A stretch of DNA of 64,000 bases from Corynebacterium sp. BD556 (GTDB taxonomy: Bacteria; Actinomycetota; Actinomycetes; Mycobacteriales; Mycobacteriaceae): contig NZ_CP141643.1 of NCBI RefSeq assembly GCF_038452275.1, forward strand, positions 1,426,001-1,490,000, given 5' to 3'. Under the pieces are notes generated by a model, which worked only from the letters and a program-made list of their open reading frames with translations, did not search any database and was not told the DNA's origin. The position numbers were made by a program, and so were the translations under genes. This document shows positions 1 through 8,589 of the stretch, piece after piece. Position 1 is the stretch's first letter. Every line of letters begins with the position of its first letter.

Positions 1-111
1 CCAGGCTGGACTTAGTGGGTTTCGAACCTGCGTCACCGCACCCATTTCTCGTTCATTAAGACATCTGCCCTGGGCAGAAGTTTCAGAGCTTCGTTGTGGG
101 GTGAACCGCTG

Positions 112-160
112 GAAATAAAAAAGGACTACCTTCGTGCATTTGTATCACAAAGGTAGTCCT
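112..160 (-). terminator. Rho-independent terminator of tRNA-Lys
   Basis: Read on the minus strand, an 11-bp perfect stem (AGGACTACCTT pairing with AAGGTAGTCCT) encloses a 17-nt loop and is followed by a run of six T. It begins 6 nt past the 3' end of tRNA-Lys, so it is well placed to end that transcript. Confidence 0.85.
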
Positions 161-165
161 CATCG

Positions 166-238
166 TGGGCCCTCCGGGGCTCGAACCCGGGACCTGCGGA
201 TTAAAAGTCCGTAGCTCTACCAACTGAGCTAAAGGCCC
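166..238 (-). tRNA. tRNA-Lys (anticodon TTT)
   Basis: The minus strand folds as a 73-nt tRNA. The acceptor GGGCCTT pairs with AGGGCCC through one G-U pair. There is a D arm with AGCTCAGTTGGTAGAGC, an anticodon loop CTTTTAA giving anticodon TTT, and a T arm with GGTTCGAGCC. The discriminator base is A and the CCA end is not encoded. It is a single gene, followed by a strong terminator. Confidence 0.96.
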
Positions 239-318
239 GCCAGCAACGCCGTGTACCGAGGATAAAACCTCGAGCACGCTGCTGCAGCAACTCAGTCTAC
301 CGCTCGCTTCCCCAATTA

Positions 319-372
319 AAAAACCGACCCCCGAAGGCGCTCATTTACACCGCCTGCGGGGGTTTCGGTCTA
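319..372 (-). terminator. Terminator downstream of the CoA transferase gene
   Basis: On the minus strand a long, slightly mismatched stem (ACCGAAACCCCCGCAGGCG against CGCCTTCGGGGGTCGGT) is followed by TTTTTT. It lies 17 nt past the stop of the gene at 390-1892 and separates it from tRNA-Lys. Confidence 0.85.
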
Positions 373-389
373 GGTGGACAGCTATCGCC

Positions 390-1892
390 CTACTTCTGCA
401 TCGTGCCGGTTTCCTGGATGCGGTTGTGGAAATCGAAGGCGTGCTTCAGGTCGTGCGGGGTCGCCTGGTATTTGGACTTGGCGGCCAACTCGACGTACTC
501 CTCCAGCAGCGGGCGGTAGGTCGGGTGCGCGATGGAGATCATCTTCTGCACGCGGTCACGCGGCGCCAGGCCACGCAGATCTGCAACACCGTACTCGGTG
601 ATGAAAACCATCGCGTCGTGCTCAGTGTGGTCGACGTGGGAGACCATCGGCACGATCGCGGAAATTGCGCCATCCTTGGCTACCGACGGTGAGATGAACG
701 AGGAGATGTAGGCGTTGCGGGTGAAGTCGCCGGAGCCGCCTAGTGCGTTCATCAGGCGGGAGCCGTTGATGTGGGTGGAGTTTGCGTTGCCGTAGATATC
801 TACTTCGATCATGCCGTTGGAGGCGATCAGGCCAGTGCGGCGGATGACCTCCGGGTGGTTGGAAATCGACTGCGGGCGCAAAATGATGCGCTCGCGGTAC
901 CTGGCAGCTTCGTTGTTCATCTTCTCCGCGTACTCGGGCGACAAGGAGAAGGAGGTCGCGGAAGCGACAGTCATCTTGCCGGCGTCGATGAGATCGACCA
1001 TGCCGTCCTGGATGACCTCGGTGTATGCCTGAATGTTTTCAAACTTCGACTCCATCAGGCCCGCCATCACAGCGTTGGGGACGTTGCCCACGCCGGACTG
1101 CATGACGTAGCCGTCGTAGGAGAGTCGGCCAGCCTTAACTTCATTTTCCAAAAAGTCAAGGAAGTTACCGGCAATTTTCTCGGAAGTCTCGTCCGGCGCC
1201 TTAAACGGAGCGTTGCGGTCGGCGTCGTTCGTCTTAACCACGGCGACGACCTTCTCCGGGTCAATCTCGATGTAGGTAGTGCCGATGCGATCGCCAGCCT
1301 TGGTGATCGGGATGGGGATACGATTCGGCAGCGGCGGCACGAGCCAAATATCGTGCATGCCCTCAAGATCCTCGGACTGCCATTCGTTGACCTCAACGAT
1401 GATCTTCTTGGCTGCGTTGAGGAATTCGACGGAGTTGCCCACGGAAGAAGACGGAACGATGTTGCCATCTTCGGTGATGCGGACGGCCTCGACGATGGCG
1501 AGGTCAACTTCGCCGAAGAAGCCCTGCTCAACCATCATGCCGGAGTGCGACAGGTGGATGTCTTGGAACTTCATCTCGCCAGCGTTAATTTTGTTACGCA
1601 TAGTTGGGTCGGACTGGTACGGCATCCGGTAGCGAAGGGCGTTGGCCTCAGCGAGCACACCGTCGCACTCCGGGGCGGTGGAAGCGCCGGTGTAGAGGTC
1701 GATGCTGAAGTCCTGTCCCTTGTCATGCGCGGCCTTGGCTTTTTCGGCGATTGCGCCGGGAAGTGCCTTCGGGTAGCCCGCACCGGTGAAGCCGGAGATG
1801 CCGACTTTATCTCCATGGTTAACAAACTGGACGGCTTCCTCAGCGGTCATCACCTTGTCGCGGAGCTTGGCATTGGCAATGCGATCACTCAT
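390..1892 (-). CDS. cat: Succinyl-CoA:acetate CoA-transferase / acetyl-CoA hydrolase family
   Basis: The 500-residue protein belongs to the acetyl-CoA hydrolase/transferase family, which moves CoA from succinyl-CoA or acetyl-CoA to acetate-type acceptors in the cytoplasm. The likely catalytic glutamate is E292 in the stretch AYTEVIQDGM, where family members form the glutamyl-CoA thioester. The C-terminal half keeps the glycine-rich ALGGSGDF motif and EYGVADLRG. An AAGGAGA ribosome site precedes the ATG. In C. glutamicum the homologue sits in the same place next to phoU and pstB and acts in acetate metabolism; the exact acceptor here is inferred from that similarity. It is divergent from dusB, with 265 nt between them. 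Confidence 0.92.
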   Translation of the reverse strand: MSDRIANAKLRDKVMTAEEAVQFVNHGDKVGISGFTGAGYPKALPGAIAEKAKAAHDKGQDFSIDLYTGASTAPECDGVLAEANALRYRMPYQSDPTMRNKINAGEMKFQDIHLSHSGMMVEQGFFGEVDLAIVEAVRITEDGNIVPSSSVGNSVEFLNAAKKIIVEVNEWQSEDLEGMHDIWLVPPLPNRIPIPITKAGDRIGTTYIEIDPEKVVAVVKTNDADRNAPFKAPDETSEKIAGNFLDFLENEVKAGRLSYDGYVMQSGVGNVPNAVMAGLMESKFENIQAYTEVIQDGMVDLIDAGKMTVASATSFSLSPEYAEKMNNEAARYRERIILRPQSISNHPEVIRRTGLIASNGMIEVDIYGNANSTHINGSRLMNALGGSGDFTRNAYISSFISPSVAKDGAISAIVPMVSHVDHTEHDAMVFITEYGVADLRGLAPRDRVQKMISIAHPTYRPLLEEYVELAAKSKYQATPHDLKHAFDFHNRIQETGTMQK

Positions 1893-2157
1893 GAGAATCT
1901 CCTTTACGTTGCTGGTAACAACTCCACCTTATTGTGACCTACCTTTCATAGCCATATCAACGTTCCGCTTTGAGCAACCTTTTCCTGGAGGGGGTATCTG
2001 CGCGGCTAGAAGTCACTGCTTGCGTGAGGCGCCCCTTTCGTGGCGGTGACCCCGCGCTGCCCTGACCCCCACGTCAACTACCCCCGAAAGGGCGTAGATT
2101 CCTTCCGTGGCGGCGGATTAGACTTAGTGCAAAGTTATGGAGGACAATAGCTAGGCT

Positions 2158-3336
2158 ATGACTCAATCATTGTCGCCGACTGCAGCTACCGCCCCGCTGC
2201 GAATCGGGGGCTTCACTCTCGACTCCCCCGTTATCCTGGCTCCGATGGCGGGCGTAACCAACATGCCGTTTCGTGTGCTTTGCCGCGAAATCGAGGAGGA
2301 GTTGACCGGGACCTCATCCGGGTTGTACGTGTGCGAGATGATTACTGCCCGAGCACTCGTCGAGCGCAACGAGAAAACGCTTCACATGACGGCTTTTGCG
2401 GACGTCGAAAAGCCTCGCTCCATGCAGCTTTATACCGTCGACCCGAAGTTCACCTACGAGGCCGTGCGCATGATCGTCGAAGAAGACATCGCCGACCACA
2501 TCGACATGAATTTCGGCTGTCCAGTACCAAAAGTCACTCGACGGGGCGGCGGCTCCGCGATCCCTTACAAGCGCCGCCTGTACGGCAATATCGTGGCTGC
2601 CGCCGTGCGCGCCACCGAAGGCACGGACATTCCGGTGACGGTGAAGTTCCGCATCGGCATTGACGACGAACACCACACCCACCTCGACGCCGGCCGCATT
2701 GCCGCGGAAGAAGGCGCGGCGGCTGTCGCGCTGCATGCGCGCACAGCGGCGCAGCGCTATTCCGGTAACGCCCACTGGGAAGAAATCACACGCCTAGTAG
2801 AACACATGGACGGCACTGGCCTTCCTGTGATCGGCAACGGCGACATCTTCGCCGCCGGAGACGCCGAGCGCATGATGACCCAAACCGGATGCCACGGTGT
2901 GGAGGTGGGCCGCGGCTGCCTCGGCCGTCCCTGGCTGTTCGCCCAGCTAGGCGCGCAGCTGCGAGGCGAGGAAATTCCTGCCGAGCCCACCCTCGGCCAG
3001 GTCGCTGGCATTATTTACCGCCACGCAACGCTTCTCGCGCAACACGACGGGGAGCACCACGCCTGCCGTGACATTCGCAAGCACACCGGGTGGTACCTGC
3101 GCGGATTCCCGGTCGGCGGCGAGTTTCGCAAAAACCTCGCCCAGGTCACAACTTTGCAGCAACTCAACGATCTGCTGGCACCTTTCGCCGGATCGACAGT
3201 GCGCGCCGAACACGCCGACGACGCCCGCGGCCGGCAGGGCTCGTCGTCAAAGGTAGCGCTTCCCGACGGCTGGCTTGACAACCCAGAAGACGATACGGTG
3301 CCGGAGGGCGCCGAGATCGACAACAACGGAGGCTAG
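2158..3336 (+). CDS. dusB: tRNA-dihydrouridine synthase
   Basis: This FMN-dependent enzyme reduces specific uridines in the tRNA D-loop to dihydrouridine. The 392-residue protein opens with LAPMAGVTNMPFR, the TIM-barrel FMN-binding signature of the family, and has the active-site cysteine C121 in MNFGCPVPKVTRRGGG. The last 40 or so residues are acidic and low in complexity, probably a disordered tail. The ATG follows GGAGGA at a good distance, and an upstream ATG at 2137 hits a stop after five codons. A TAGACT -10 element lies at 2119-2124. phoU starts 2 nt after the stop, so the two are co-transcribed. Confidence 0.93.
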   Translation: MTQSLSPTAATAPLRIGGFTLDSPVILAPMAGVTNMPFRVLCREIEEELTGTSSGLYVCEMITARALVERNEKTLHMTAFADVEKPRSMQLYTVDPKFTYEAVRMIVEEDIADHIDMNFGCPVPKVTRRGGGSAIPYKRRLYGNIVAAAVRATEGTDIPVTVKFRIGIDDEHHTHLDAGRIAAEEGAAAVALHARTAAQRYSGNAHWEEITRLVEHMDGTGLPVIGNGDIFAAGDAERMMTQTGCHGVEVGRGCLGRPWLFAQLGAQLRGEEIPAEPTLGQVAGIIYRHATLLAQHDGEHHACRDIRKHTGWYLRGFPVGGEFRKNLAQVTTLQQLNDLLAPFAGSTVRAEHADDARGRQGSSSKVALPDGWLDNPEDDTVPEGAEIDNNGG

Positions 3337-3338
3337 GG

Positions 3339-4115
3339 ATGACAAACGGCAAAATCGCACCGTTGCGAGCAGTCTACCGAGAGCACCTGGAAGCCTTCTC
3401 CCGCGACCTGCTCGAGATGTGCGACCTTGTGCGCGACATTATGTCCAACGCTTCCGTCGCCTTATTGCAACAGTCGCTTGAAAGCGCGGAGTACGCATTG
3501 TCTTGCGCCGACCGCTTAGAGGAGATTCGTCAGTGCTGCGAGGCCCGCAGCATGAAGCTGCTCGCTTTGGAATCACCGGTGGGATCCGATTTGCGTCAGG
3601 TTGTTTCCTCTATCTACATCGTTGAGGATTTCCAGCGCATGGGGGTGCTCGCCACCCACATTGCAAACACGGCACGCCTGCGCCACCCCGATCCGGTCTT
3701 GCCGGAACCGATTGTAGATATCGTGACGGAAATGGCCCGGCTCGCCGACGAACTCGGGCAGAAAACCCACGATCTGCTGGTCAACCCCGACGCCGAAGCC
3801 GCCGTGAAGCTGCGCGAAGATGATGACGATGTCGACGCAATGAAAAACTACCTACTCAACGCACTGACCCACCATGACTGGCCGCACAGTGCCCGGGAGG
3901 CCGTCGACCTGGCGCTGGTGACGCGCTACTACGAACGCTACTCAGACCACTGCATAAACGTGGCGGCACGAACTGTTTTTTTGGTCACTGGGCTTCGCCC
4001 CGAGGCTTACCTTGAACAGCGCGGCGAGGGCGACGGCTTCGACATGGACGAAAAGTTCGCTGAGATCGAACGTCGCTTCCGGGCCGGTAAAATCGCGCGG
4101 CGCCGCAGGAAGTAG
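3339..4115 (+). CDS. phoU: Phosphate transport system regulatory protein PhoU
   Basis: The 258-residue protein shows the two-fold repeated PhoU helical-bundle pattern, including the ESPVGSDLRQVVSSIYIVEDFQRMG segment of the first repeat (positions about 74-98) and the RYYERYSDHCINVAART segment of the second. PhoU proteins dampen Pho signalling between the Pst transporter and the sensor kinase. It has a GGAGG site and follows dusB by 2 nt, so it is transcribed with dusB rather than with the pst operon, which faces it from the other strand. A bidirectional hairpin separates the two transcripts. The tail is basic (KIARRRRK). Confidence 0.93.
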   Translation: MTNGKIAPLRAVYREHLEAFSRDLLEMCDLVRDIMSNASVALLQQSLESAEYALSCADRLEEIRQCCEARSMKLLALESPVGSDLRQVVSSIYIVEDFQRMGVLATHIANTARLRHPDPVLPEPIVDIVTEMARLADELGQKTHDLLVNPDAEAAVKLREDDDDVDAMKNYLLNALTHHDWPHSAREAVDLALVTRYYERYSDHCINVAARTVFLVTGLRPEAYLEQRGEGDGFDMDEKFAEIERRFRAGKIARRRRK

Positions 4116-4138
4116 CGCACACCGGCGCCTCAACGTGG

Positions 4139-4170
4139 AAAATGCCCGGCTTAGTCAAGCCGGGCATTTT
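4139..4170. terminator. Bidirectional terminator between phoU and pstB
   Basis: A 14-bp perfect stem with a 4-nt loop (AAAATGCCCGGCTT, loop AGTC, AAGCCGGGCATTTT) ends in A/T runs on both sides. It lies between the converging phoU and pstB genes and should stop transcription in both directions. Confidence 0.92.
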
Positions 4171-4188
4171 CAAGGTTGAGGGTGTGGC

Positions 4189-4962
4189 CTAGCCGAAGCG
4201 GCCCGCGATGTAGTCCTCGGTCTCCTTCTTGTCCGGGTTCTCGAAGATGGTGGTGGTGTCGTTGAACTCCACCAGGTGGCCGGGTTTGCCGGTGGCCTCG
4301 AGGGAGAAGAAGGCGGTCTTGTCGGACACACGCGCCGCCTGCTGCATGTTGTGGGTCACGATGACGATGGTGTAATCGTTTTTCAGCTCGTGAATCAGAT
4401 CCTCGACAGCGAGGGTGGAAATTGGGTCGAGGGCGGAGCAAGGCTCATCCATCAGCAAAACCTCGGGGCGCACCGCGATGGCTCGGGCGATGCACAGGCG
4501 CTGCTGTTGGCCACCGGAAAGTCCGCCGCCCGGCTTATCCAGGCGGTCTTTAACTTCCTCCCAGAGGTTCGCGCCACGCAGAGACTCCTCGGCCACTTCC
4601 TTGAGCTTCTTTTTGTTCTTCTCGCCAGCTAGCTTCAGTCCGGCGACGACATTGTCCTCGATGGACATTGTGGGGAAGGGGTTCGCTTTCTGAAAGACCA
4701 TGCCGATGGTGTTACGCACGGACACCGGGTCAACCTTCGGCCCGTAGATGTTGTTTCCGTCGAGCACGATCTCGCCGGTGACGGTGGCGTTGGGGATAAC
4801 CTCGTGCATGCGGTTGAGAGTGCGCAGCACCGTGGACTTTCCGCAACCAGATGGGCCGATGAAGGCCGTGACGGCCTGAGCCGGCACCTTCATGTTGACG
4901 TTTTGCACGGCGTGGAAGTCGCCGTAGTAGATGTTAACGTCGTTCAGTTCGAGCTTGGACAT
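4189..4962 (-). CDS. pstB: Phosphate ABC transporter ATP-binding protein PstB
   Basis: PstB hydrolyses ATP to drive phosphate import through PstA and PstC at the inner face of the membrane. The 257-residue protein has Walker [10 protein letters not shown] (36-44), the ABC signature [14 protein letters not shown], Walker B VLLMDEP followed by CSALDP, and the switch histidine in [16 protein letters not shown] site precedes the ATG. It is the last gene of pstSCAB, 42 nt after pstA. Confidence 0.97.
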   Translation of the reverse strand: MSKLELNDVNIYYGDFHAVQNVNMKVPAQAVTAFIGPSGCGKSTVLRTLNRMHEVIPNATVTGEIVLDGNNIYGPKVDPVSVRNTIGMVFQKANPFPTMSIEDNVVAGLKLAGEKNKKKLKEVAEESLRGANLWEEVKDRLDKPGGGLSGGQQQRLCIARAIAVRPEVLLMDEPCSALDPISTLAVEDLIHELKNDYTIVIVTHNMQQAARVSDKTAFFSLEATGKPGHLVEFNDTTTIFENPDKKETEDYIAGRFG

Positions 4963-5004
4963 CTAAGTTCTCCTCAGTGGTGGGTGATTGCTTGATCTGC
5001 AGTT

Positions 5005-5961
5005 TTACTTCTTCACCGAGAAGCGCGATGCGATCAGGCGCGCCAGCAGGTTCAAAGCGATAACGAGAATGACGAGGGTTAATGCTGCGCCCCAGAGACG
5101 GTCCAATGCGGGCCCGGATGCGCCGGACTTCCACATATCGAGCATGAACAGGGGCAGCGAGGATTGCGGCTCGCCGAACAGGCCGAGCCAATTCAGGGCC
5201 GGCGTTGAGCCGACGAGGATCAGCACTGGGGCCGATTCACCCATGACGCGGGCAACAGCCAACATGATGCCGGTGACGATACCTGACAGGGCGGTGGGCA
5301 AGACGATGCGGGCAATGGTTTTCCACTTCGGCACGCCCAGTGCGTAGGAAGCTTCACGCAGGTCCATGGGGACGACGCGAAGCATCTCCTCGGTATTGCG
5401 GACCACGATTGGCACCATTAACAAGATGAGGGATAGCGCCACGGCAAAACCGGAGCGTTGCTGTCCCAAAATCGTGATCCACAGCGCGTAGATAAACAGT
5501 GCGGCGACGATGGAGGGGACACCGGAGAGGATGTCCACCATGAATGTGGTGATTCTGCCCAGTCGACTGCCGTTGGCGTATTCCACGAGGTAAATCGCGG
5601 TAAATACGCCGATCGGAATGGAAAACAGGGAGGCGACCAGGGTTTGCATCAGGGTGCCGGCGATGGCGTGGAGTGCGCCGCCGCCCTCCCGGCTGTTGCG
5701 GACACCGACCATGTCTTCGGTCCACCAGCCCGCAGAGAACACGGCGCTGAAACCGTTGGAGATTACCGTGCCCAGAAGCCACAGAAGGGGAATCAGGGCG
5801 ATGATCATGCTGGCCCACATCAGCAGGCCCATGAAGGTGTTGGTGGACTTTCGGCCGCTGGAAATTTGGGAGAACGGGGTGCTGTTTTGTTCTACCTCCG
5901 CGCGTTGCGCGGGGGCCGCGGGCTTATCGCCGGCGGAAAGGTTGGTCGAAGCGGTGCTCAT
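5005..5961 (-). CDS. pstA: Phosphate ABC transporter permease PstA
   Basis: PstA is one of the two membrane subunits of the high-affinity phosphate importer. The chosen start gives 318 residues with a short soluble N-terminus and six hydrophobic segments; the EAA-type cytoplasmic loop reads REASYALGVPKWKTIARIVLP. The frame is open 57 nt further upstream, but that would overlap pstC. The ATG at 5961 has a GGGGAGA site at good spacing and lies 13 nt after the pstC stop, so it is preferred. It shares the transcript with pstS, pstC and pstB. Confidence 0.95.
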   Translation of the reverse strand: MSTASTNLSAGDKPAAPAQRAEVEQNSTPFSQISSGRKSTNTFMGLLMWASMIIALIPLLWLLGTVISNGFSAVFSAGWWTEDMVGVRNSREGGGALHAIAGTLMQTLVASLFSIPIGVFTAIYLVEYANGSRLGRITTFMVDILSGVPSIVAALFIYALWITILGQQRSGFAVALSLILLMVPIVVRNTEEMLRVVPMDLREASYALGVPKWKTIARIVLPTALSGIVTGIMLAVARVMGESAPVLILVGSTPALNWLGLFGEPQSSLPLFMLDMWKSGASGPALDRLWGAALTLVILVIALNLLARLIASRFSVKK

Positions 5962-5974
5962 ATTCGCGTCTCCC

Positions 5975-7069
5975 CTACTTGTTCTTGTTGACGATCGCGC
6001 GGGCAATCGAGTTGACAATAAAGGTCAAGATGAACAGCACGAGGCCCGCAGCGATGTAGGCGCCGGCACTGATCGGGTTGTTGAACTCCGCGGAGGCGTT
6101 AGCGATGTGGGTCGCGAAGGTTGATCCGCCGTCGAAAAGCGAGCCGCGGTACATCAGGCCCGGGGAGACAACCATGTAGAGGGCCATGGTTTCGCCGAGG
6201 GCGCGGCCAAGGCCGAGCATGGAGCCTGCAATGTAGCCGGACATGCCGAAGGGAATGACCGTCATGCGAATGACTTCCCAACGGGTAGCGCCCAGCGCAA
6301 GTGCGGATTCAATCTGGCCGGGAGGGGTCTGGACGAAGACTTCGCGGGCGGTGGCGGCGATAACCGGCAAGATCATGATGGCGAGCACGATGCCACCGGT
6401 CATGATGTTGCGCCCCGTGGCGAAGGCCGGCGAGTTCTGGTAGTGCGCGAACAGGAAGAACCCGCCGCCCCAGGAGGCGATCCATTCGTAGAACTTCCCC
6501 AGGAAGGGGCCGAGGACTTGCGCACCCCACAGGCCGTAGACGATGGAGGGAACGGCCGCCAGCATGTCCACGAGGGTGCCGAGCGGGCGCACCAATCGCT
6601 TCGGTGCGTAATTGGACAGGAACAGGGCGATGCCCAGGGCAACCGGCATGGCCAAAATCAAAGCGATCAGCGAAATCGTGACGGTGGAGAAGAACAGGTT
6701 CGGGATACCGAACTTCATCGCGTCGAGGTTCGCGGTTTGCCACTGATCGCGGTAGGTGAAGAAGCCGATTAGGCCGCCTTCGTTACGCAACAGCGGCGGA
6801 ATCGCCTGGACGAGAAGGAACAGGCCGATAGCCGCGATGATAACGGTGATCAAAGCGGATGAGGCAGTGGACAGGAAGCGGAAGATTCGGTCACCGGGGC
6901 GGATGACGGAGCTTGAGGTGGAAACAATTGGCGGGGTACCGGCGGGTTCTTCTCGGGTCAGCGTCGGCGTGCCTGTGGAGCCAGGCATGGCACTGTCGGC
7001 TGGAGCCGGTGCGTCGCCTCCGGCCCGCACTTCATCGTTGCGAGCTCCTGGCGTGTGGTTTTCAGCCAT
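5975..7069 (-). CDS. pstC: Phosphate ABC transporter permease PstC
   Basis: PstC is the second membrane subunit of the phosphate importer. It has a Pro/Ser/Thr-rich cytoplasmic N-terminus of about 70 residues, then six membrane segments, with the EAA loop reading ESALALGATRWEVIRMTVIP. Two starts are possible: GTG at 7075 and ATG at 7069. The AGGA site lies 9 nt before the ATG but only 3 nt before the GTG, so the ATG is preferred. It is separated from pstS by 176 nt holding a strong hairpin, which would let pstS be made in excess. Confidence 0.94.
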   Translation of the reverse strand: MAENHTPGARNDEVRAGGDAPAPADSAMPGSTGTPTLTREEPAGTPPIVSTSSSVIRPGDRIFRFLSTASSALITVIIAAIGLFLLVQAIPPLLRNEGGLIGFFTYRDQWQTANLDAMKFGIPNLFFSTVTISLIALILAMPVALGIALFLSNYAPKRLVRPLGTLVDMLAAVPSIVYGLWGAQVLGPFLGKFYEWIASWGGGFFLFAHYQNSPAFATGRNIMTGGIVLAIMILPVIAATAREVFVQTPPGQIESALALGATRWEVIRMTVIPFGMSGYIAGSMLGLGRALGETMALYMVVSPGLMYRGSLFDGGSTFATHIANASAEFNNPISAGAYIAAGLVLFILTFIVNSIARAIVNKNK

Positions 7070-7169
7070 AGTCACGGGTCCTTTTATTGAGTTTCAGTTA
7101 GCGGGGCTGGCCCCTCAAAAGTTTTCTGCCTTCCTCCCCGCTCAGAGGGGAAGGAGGTCAGCACATGGC

Positions 7170-7210
7170 ATTGCCCCCCATTGCCAGTCGGAGCCGGACG
7201 GGGGGGCAAT
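7170..7210 (-). promoter_or_regulatory. Hairpin in the pstS-pstC intergenic region
   Basis: A perfect 10-bp inverted repeat (ATTGCCCCCC at 7170-7179 and GGGGGGCAAT at 7201-7210) encloses 21 nt. No T-run follows on the minus strand, so it is less likely a full terminator than an mRNA-stabilising or partial-termination hairpin, as is common between a binding-protein gene and its permease genes. A second small hairpin (CCGCTG/CAGCGG) lies at 7216-7232, nearer the pstS stop. Confidence 0.55.
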
Positions 7211-7245
7211 TTCGCGTCCGCTGCAGCTCAGCGGAGAAGTGACAC

Positions 7246-8364
7246 TTAGCTGATCGCTTCGATTGCGTCGCGCAAACGCTCAGCGTGCGCACCCTTGACC
7301 GGGATGAAGCCCTCGGCTGCCAACTCATCGTCCTGGGAGTTCAGGGCGACGGTGAGGAAGTCCTTAACCATGTTCTTGGTGGCTTCGTCGTAGCCGGCGG
7401 AGCAGATGATCTCGTAGGTGGTCAAAACCAGCGGGTAGGAACCTGCGTCGTTGGAGGCAAAGAGCTTCTCAGCGTCGACGACCATGTTGTGGCCCTCGGT
7501 GGTGAACTCCATGCCGTCGAGTGCCTTGCCCACGGAGTCGGGGCTGAGCTCGACTGGGCCGTTGCCGAAGTCGACATTGGCCATCTTCTCGGCGAAGCCA
7601 GCTTCGACGTAGGTAATCGCGCCCGGAGTGGAGCTGACCTGCGCTGCGACACCGGTGGAGCCGTTGGCGCCAGCACCGACAGCAGCCGGGAATGCCTTGC
7701 CCTTGCCCTCCCACTTGCCGTCGGAGGCAGCGGCGAGGAACTTCTGGAAGTTGTCGGTGGTGCCGGACTCGTCGGCGCGGAAGACAACCTTGATGTCCTC
7801 GTCGGGCAGGTCTGCGCCCGGGTTGGATTCGGCGATCTTCGGGTCGTTCCAGTTGGTGATGTCACCCTTGAAGATCTCGACGATGTTGTCGACGGTCAGG
7901 TTCAGATCGTCGACGCCGTCGAGGTTGTAAGCAATGGCGACCGGGCCAACAACGAACGGTAGGTGCCATGCCTCGTTGCCACCGCAACGCTCCATAGCTG
8001 CGGCAACCTCGTCCTCCTTCAGCGGGGAGTCGGAGCCGGCGAATACAGCCTGGTTGCCGATGAAGTTCTTGATGCCGTTGCCGGAACCGGTTGCGTTGTA
8101 GGCGAGGTTAGCGCCCGGAACTTCCTCGGAGTAACGGGAGCCGAAGTAGTCCATGGCGTTTTGCTGGGAGGTCGCGCCCTCAGCGACAAGCTGGCCGGTC
8201 TGGCCGGACAGGCCGTCGACCGCGGCAGCCTCAGAGGTCTCTGCACCCGTGGACTCGGAGGAGGCGGAATCGCCCTCGGAGGAGCTGGAGCAGGCGGCAA
8301 GGGAGACGGAAGCAAGGGCGACAGCACCGATCGCGGTAGCGGTGCGCTTGAAGTTGCGGATCAC
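7246..8364 (-). CDS. pstS: Phosphate-binding lipoprotein PstS
   Basis: PstS captures phosphate outside the membrane and hands it to PstCA. The 372-residue precursor has a lipoprotein signal with basic start MIRNFKR, a hydrophobic core and the lipobox LAAC, with the acylated Cys near residue 25. A Ser/Glu-rich linker follows. Phosphate-site motifs seen are GATSQQNAM, TGSGNGIKNF and RADESGTTDNFQKFL. The start is GTG, with AAGG upstream. It is the first gene of pstSCAB, with an ordered GTT heptamer array about 150 nt upstream of the start. Confidence 0.96.
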   Translation of the reverse strand: MIRNFKRTATAIGAVALASVSLAACSSSSEGDSASSESTGAETSEAAAVDGLSGQTGQLVAEGATSQQNAMDYFGSRYSEEVPGANLAYNATGSGNGIKNFIGNQAVFAGSDSPLKEDEVAAAMERCGGNEAWHLPFVVGPVAIAYNLDGVDDLNLTVDNIVEIFKGDITNWNDPKIAESNPGADLPDEDIKVVFRADESGTTDNFQKFLAAASDGKWEGKGKAFPAAVGAGANGSTGVAAQVSSTPGAITYVEAGFAEKMANVDFGNGPVELSPDSVGKALDGMEFTTEGHNMVVDAEKLFASNDAGSYPLVLTTYEIICSAGYDEATKNMVKDFLTVALNSQDDELAAEGFIPVKGAHAERLRDAIEAIS

Positions 8365-8515
8365 GGGGTACCTTTCAGGTCCAAATATATGACAGTCCGA
8401 GAATCGGCCCCTCCACTTCAGAAGGATGGACCCGCGGTTCTGACCATAGCCAGCCTGCGGGCAACCGTCCGATTACTCACAGCCCATAAACCTAAGCGCC
8501 TTCGGTAAACCGGAG

Positions 8516-8555
8516 GTGTAACATCCAATGAACTTTGAGTAAACAGTTACGCAAC
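8516..8555 (-). promoter_or_regulatory. Pho-box-like array upstream of pstS
   Basis: On the minus strand four heptamers starting with GTT occur at exact 11-bp intervals: GTTGCGT (from 8555), GTTTACT (8544), GTTCATT (8533) and GTTACAC (8522). A fifth, GTTTACC, starts 12 bp further on, at 8510. Tandem half-sites spaced by one helical turn are what OmpR/PhoB-family regulators bind. The PhoR regulator encoded at 33548-34255 is the obvious candidate, since its C. glutamicum homologue activates pstS under phosphate starvation. The assignment is inferred. Confidence 0.6.
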
Positions 8556-8589
8556 CGTCCCTTTTTGCCATAAAACGCCAGGTCAAAAA

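Noticed and set aside
83..277. 64-codon frame across tRNA-Lys
   Set aside because: It covers the tRNA gene and its terminator and cannot be a real protein gene.
771..1937. Long open frame on the plus strand opposite the CoA transferase gene
   Set aside because: It is an antisense shadow of a well-supported enzyme in GC-rich DNA; the translation has no recognisable motifs.
7170..7210. C-rich hairpin as a 6C RNA
   Set aside because: 6C RNAs have two stem-loops with C-rich loops; here the C-run forms the stem of a single hairpin in an operon gap.
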